From contig CAVOKN010000016.1 of the NCBI GenBank assembly GCA_963696505.1, positions 5,236 to 69,235 on the forward strand: a stretch of 64,000 nucleotides of DNA, read 5' to 3'. The DNA comes from CAVOKN01 sp963696505. GTDB lineage: Bacteria; Pseudomonadota; Gammaproteobacteria; Burkholderiales; Rhodocyclaceae. The notes under the pieces were generated by a model. That model worked only from the letters and a program-made list of their open reading frames with translations, was not told the origin of the DNA and searched no databases. The first letter of the stretch is position 1, and every line of letters starts with the position of its first letter. The position numbers were made by a program, and so were the translations under genes. Positions 62,291 through 64,000 of this stretch are shown in pieces.

Positions 62291-64000
62291 ATGGGTATCG
62301 GCGCACCTAAAGATATAACGCAGTGCCGCCGCTTCTTCGAGGAGCCTTCGCAGCCGCGCCAGCGCATGTACGAGGCCCTGCGCGCCTACTTCCTCGAAGG
62401 CCACCCCTCCCAGGTGGTCGCCCGCGCCTTCGGCTACAGCCCCGGAGCGTTTCGTGTGCTGTGCCATCAGTTCCGCCGTGACCCCAACCCCCAGTTCTTC
62501 ATCAGCCCCGCCCCCGGGCCGCGCACGCAGCCGAAGAAGTCCAAGGCGCGCGATCTGGCGGTGGCCTTGCGCAAGCAGAACCACTCGGTCTATGAGATCG
62601 CCCAGGCATTGAAGGATCAGGCGATCGCCTTGAGCCCGACGGCGGTGCGCGAGCTGCTGCGCGCCGAAGGCTTTGCCCCCTTGCCGCGGCGCTTGGACGA
62701 GGAGCGCCCGGCGCAGCTCGGGCCCACGGCCGAGCCGGTAGCCGACGTGCGAGCGTTTTCTCTGGTCCCCGGCACCCGGTTCGTGACCCGCTGCGGCGGC
62801 TTGTTCCTGTTCCTGCCCGAACTGGTGCGCCTTCAGGTGGATGCCATGGGCAGCGAGGCCCGGCTGCCGGGCTCGGCGATGATTCCGGCGGGGCAGGCGC
62901 TACGCGCCGCGCTGGCACTGAAGCTGTGGTCGATCGAGCGCAAGAGCCATGTCATGGCGCTGGTGGCCGACCCGGGCTTGGCGCTGTTCTGCGGGCTCAA
63001 CGCCATCCCCAAGAAGAGCTACCTGTGTGAGTATTCCTCGCGCGTGGATCACGCCCGCACCACCGGCCTGCTGGCGGCCTGGCATCGCGCGCTGGCCCAG
63101 GATGCGCTGTTCACCGGCGAATCCTTCAATCTGGATTTCCACTCGGTGCCCTACTACGGGGAGGATGCGCAGATCGAACGCCACTACGTCTCGATGCGCA
63201 GCCGCGCCCAACCGAGCGTGCTGGCCTTCCTCGCCCAGGACGCGGCGGGACGGGCCTTTTGCTATTCGAATGCCGATCTGCGTAAGGGCGAGGAAGCGGA
63301 GGAGATCTTCCGCTTCATCGAGTTCTGGAAGAAACACCACGGGGCGCTTCCCCGCCACCTGGTGTTCGATTCGCGCCTGACCACCTATGCGAATCTGGCA
63401 CGACTCGATGACTTGGGAATCACCTTCATCACGTTGCGCCGGCGCTCGGCCAGGCTGCTCGATGAGATCAAAGGGCTGCCGGCTTCAAGCTGGCACCGGG
63501 TCAGCCTGGACGTGCCGGCGCGCAAGTACAAAACGCCGCGGGTGTTCGAGCAGCCGGTGACCCTGGCCGGGGCCAGCCTGCGGCAACTGTTCGTGCTCGA
63601 TCTGGGTCACGAGGAACCGACCATCCTGCTCACCAACGACCGGCACGCCACCCACGCCAAGCTGCTCACCCGCTACGCCCAGCGCATGCTCATCGAGAAC
63701 GCCTTGTCGGACGCCGTGCGCTTCTTCCACATGGATGCGCTGAGCTCGGCGGTGGGCCTGAAGGTCGATTTCGACATGGCGCTACTGGTGATCGCCAGCG
63801 GCCTGTACCGACTGCTGGCCCGGCGCATGCGCGGCTACGCCGATGCCCAAGCCCGACACATCTTCCGCGATCTGATCGATACGCCGGCCGATGTCACCGT
63901 CTCCGAGGGGGAGGTCCACGTGCGCTTCCACCGCCGCGCCCACCTGCCGATTATCATCGCCTCGGGACTCCTGGACTCACCGCTCCAGGTGCCTTGGTGG
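62291..64000 (+). CDS. DDE-type transposase (runs off the right edge)
   Basis: At least 570 aa and open to the last base of the window. An N-terminal helix-turn-helix (YFLEGHPSQVVARAFGYSPG) and a second HTH-like repeat (SVYEIAQALKDQAIALSPTA) are followed by the catalytic core. Candidate acidic residues are in FNLDFHSVPYYGED and LVFDSRLTTYANLARL, with AQRMLIENALSDAVRFFHMD as the likely Glu region. This is the layout of IS4/IS1634-superfamily transposases. The start ATG at 62291 gives a normal N-terminus. Its flanking repeats could not be set, because the right end is missing. Confidence 0.85.
   Translation, partial: MGIGAPKDITQCRRFFEEPSQPRQRMYEALRAYFLEGHPSQVVARAFGYSPGAFRVLCHQFRRDPNPQFFISPAPGPRTQPKKSKARDLAVALRKQNHSVYEIAQALKDQAIALSPTAVRELLRAEGFAPLPRRLDEERPAQLGPTAEPVADVRAFSLVPGTRFVTRCGGLFLFLPELVRLQVDAMGSEARLPGSAMIPAGQALRAALALKLWSIERKSHVMALVADPGLALFCGLNAIPKKSYLCEYSSRVDHARTTGLLAAWHRALAQDALFTGESFNLDFHSVPYYGEDAQIERHYVSMRSRAQPSVLAFLAQDAAGRAFCYSNADLRKGEEAEEIFRFIEFWKKHHGALPRHLVFDSRLTTYANLARLDDLGITFITLRRRSARLLDEIKGLPASSWHRVSLDVPARKYKTPRVFEQPVTLAGASLRQLFVLDLGHEEPTILLTNDRHATHAKLLTRYAQRMLIENALSDAVRFFHMDALSSAVGLKVDFDMALLVIASGLYRLLARRMRGYADAQARHIFRDLIDTPADVTVSEGEVHVRFHRRAHLPIIIASGLLDSPLQVPWW

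Larger units (their letters stand above)
54802..64000. mobile_element. Integrative element (left part) inserted at a CAU tRNA
   Basis: The left boundary is a 47-bp 3' half of a tRNA. Inside lie a tyrosine integrase, an AlpA-like regulator, a primase-helicase, a repeat-rich ORF and several small proteins, all on the plus strand and tightly packed. A DDE transposase gene starts at 62291. The right end is not in the window, so the total size is unknown. The absence of capsid or conjugation genes so far would suit a phage satellite, plasmid-like island or the early region of a larger element. Confidence 0.75.

Overview
This 64 kb, GC-rich window looks like the chromosome of a betaproteobacterium, most likely Rhodocyclales-like. 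The main evidence is the gene order miaB - phoH - ybeY - corC - lnt - glyQ - glyS - gmhB - plsC - (pyruvate phosphate dikinase) - M48/YgjP peptidase - gloA, together with a UbiH-type hydroxylase next to dsbC. This assignment is an inference from gene content; no database search was possible.

Layout. (1) 1-2 kb: two small unrecognised genes. (2) 2-10.8 kb: one giant cyclic beta-1,2-glucan synthase (NdvB type, about 2936 aa), followed by a saccharopine-dehydrogenase-like reductase. (3) 12-20 kb: small conserved proteins, a lipase-like alpha/beta hydrolase, a NarL-type response regulator beside the wreck of a sensor kinase, a Tat-exported metallo-beta-lactamase-fold hydrolase, and a DUF3616 protein. 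(4) 20-29 kb: a MATE exporter, a soluble hybrid kinase, dsbC, ubiH, tRNA-Met, and a large multi-PAS kinase. (5) 29-43.6 kb: the housekeeping run for tRNA modification, ribosome maturation, envelope lipoprotein acylation, glycyl-tRNA charging, heptose and phospholipid synthesis, with ppdK inserted on the opposite strand. (6) 43.6-53 kb: a hybrid kinase paired with an HD-GYP regulator (probable c-di-GMP output), an orphan TAXI-type binding protein, a multi-pass membrane protein, a cysteine-altered glutaredoxin-like protein, a methyltransferase and arfB. (7) 53.5-64 kb: an AT-richer hemerythrin, a decayed transposase, then an integrative element. The element starts at a 47-bp 3' half of a CAU tRNA and carries a tyrosine integrase, an AlpA-like regulator, a TOPRIM/DUF927 primase-helicase, an ORF dense in GTTAC/GTAAC repeats and several small proteins. 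A DDE transposase runs off the right edge.

Most notable points. Three otherwise intact genes (two hybrid kinases and arfB) each carry a single-base frameshift. A REP-like palindrome is inserted in frame inside ndvB, and a heptamer repeat encodes the tail of ybeY. A 24-bp perfect palindrome and a 5 x 13-bp tandem repeat lie in gene-poor stretches. A three-hairpin block sits upstream of the MATE gene. The island has an iteron-like repeat block that is simultaneously protein-coding. I did not find a clearly new defence or biosynthetic system. The replication module of the integrative element (primase-helicase plus VT-repeat ORF) is the best candidate for something undescribed.
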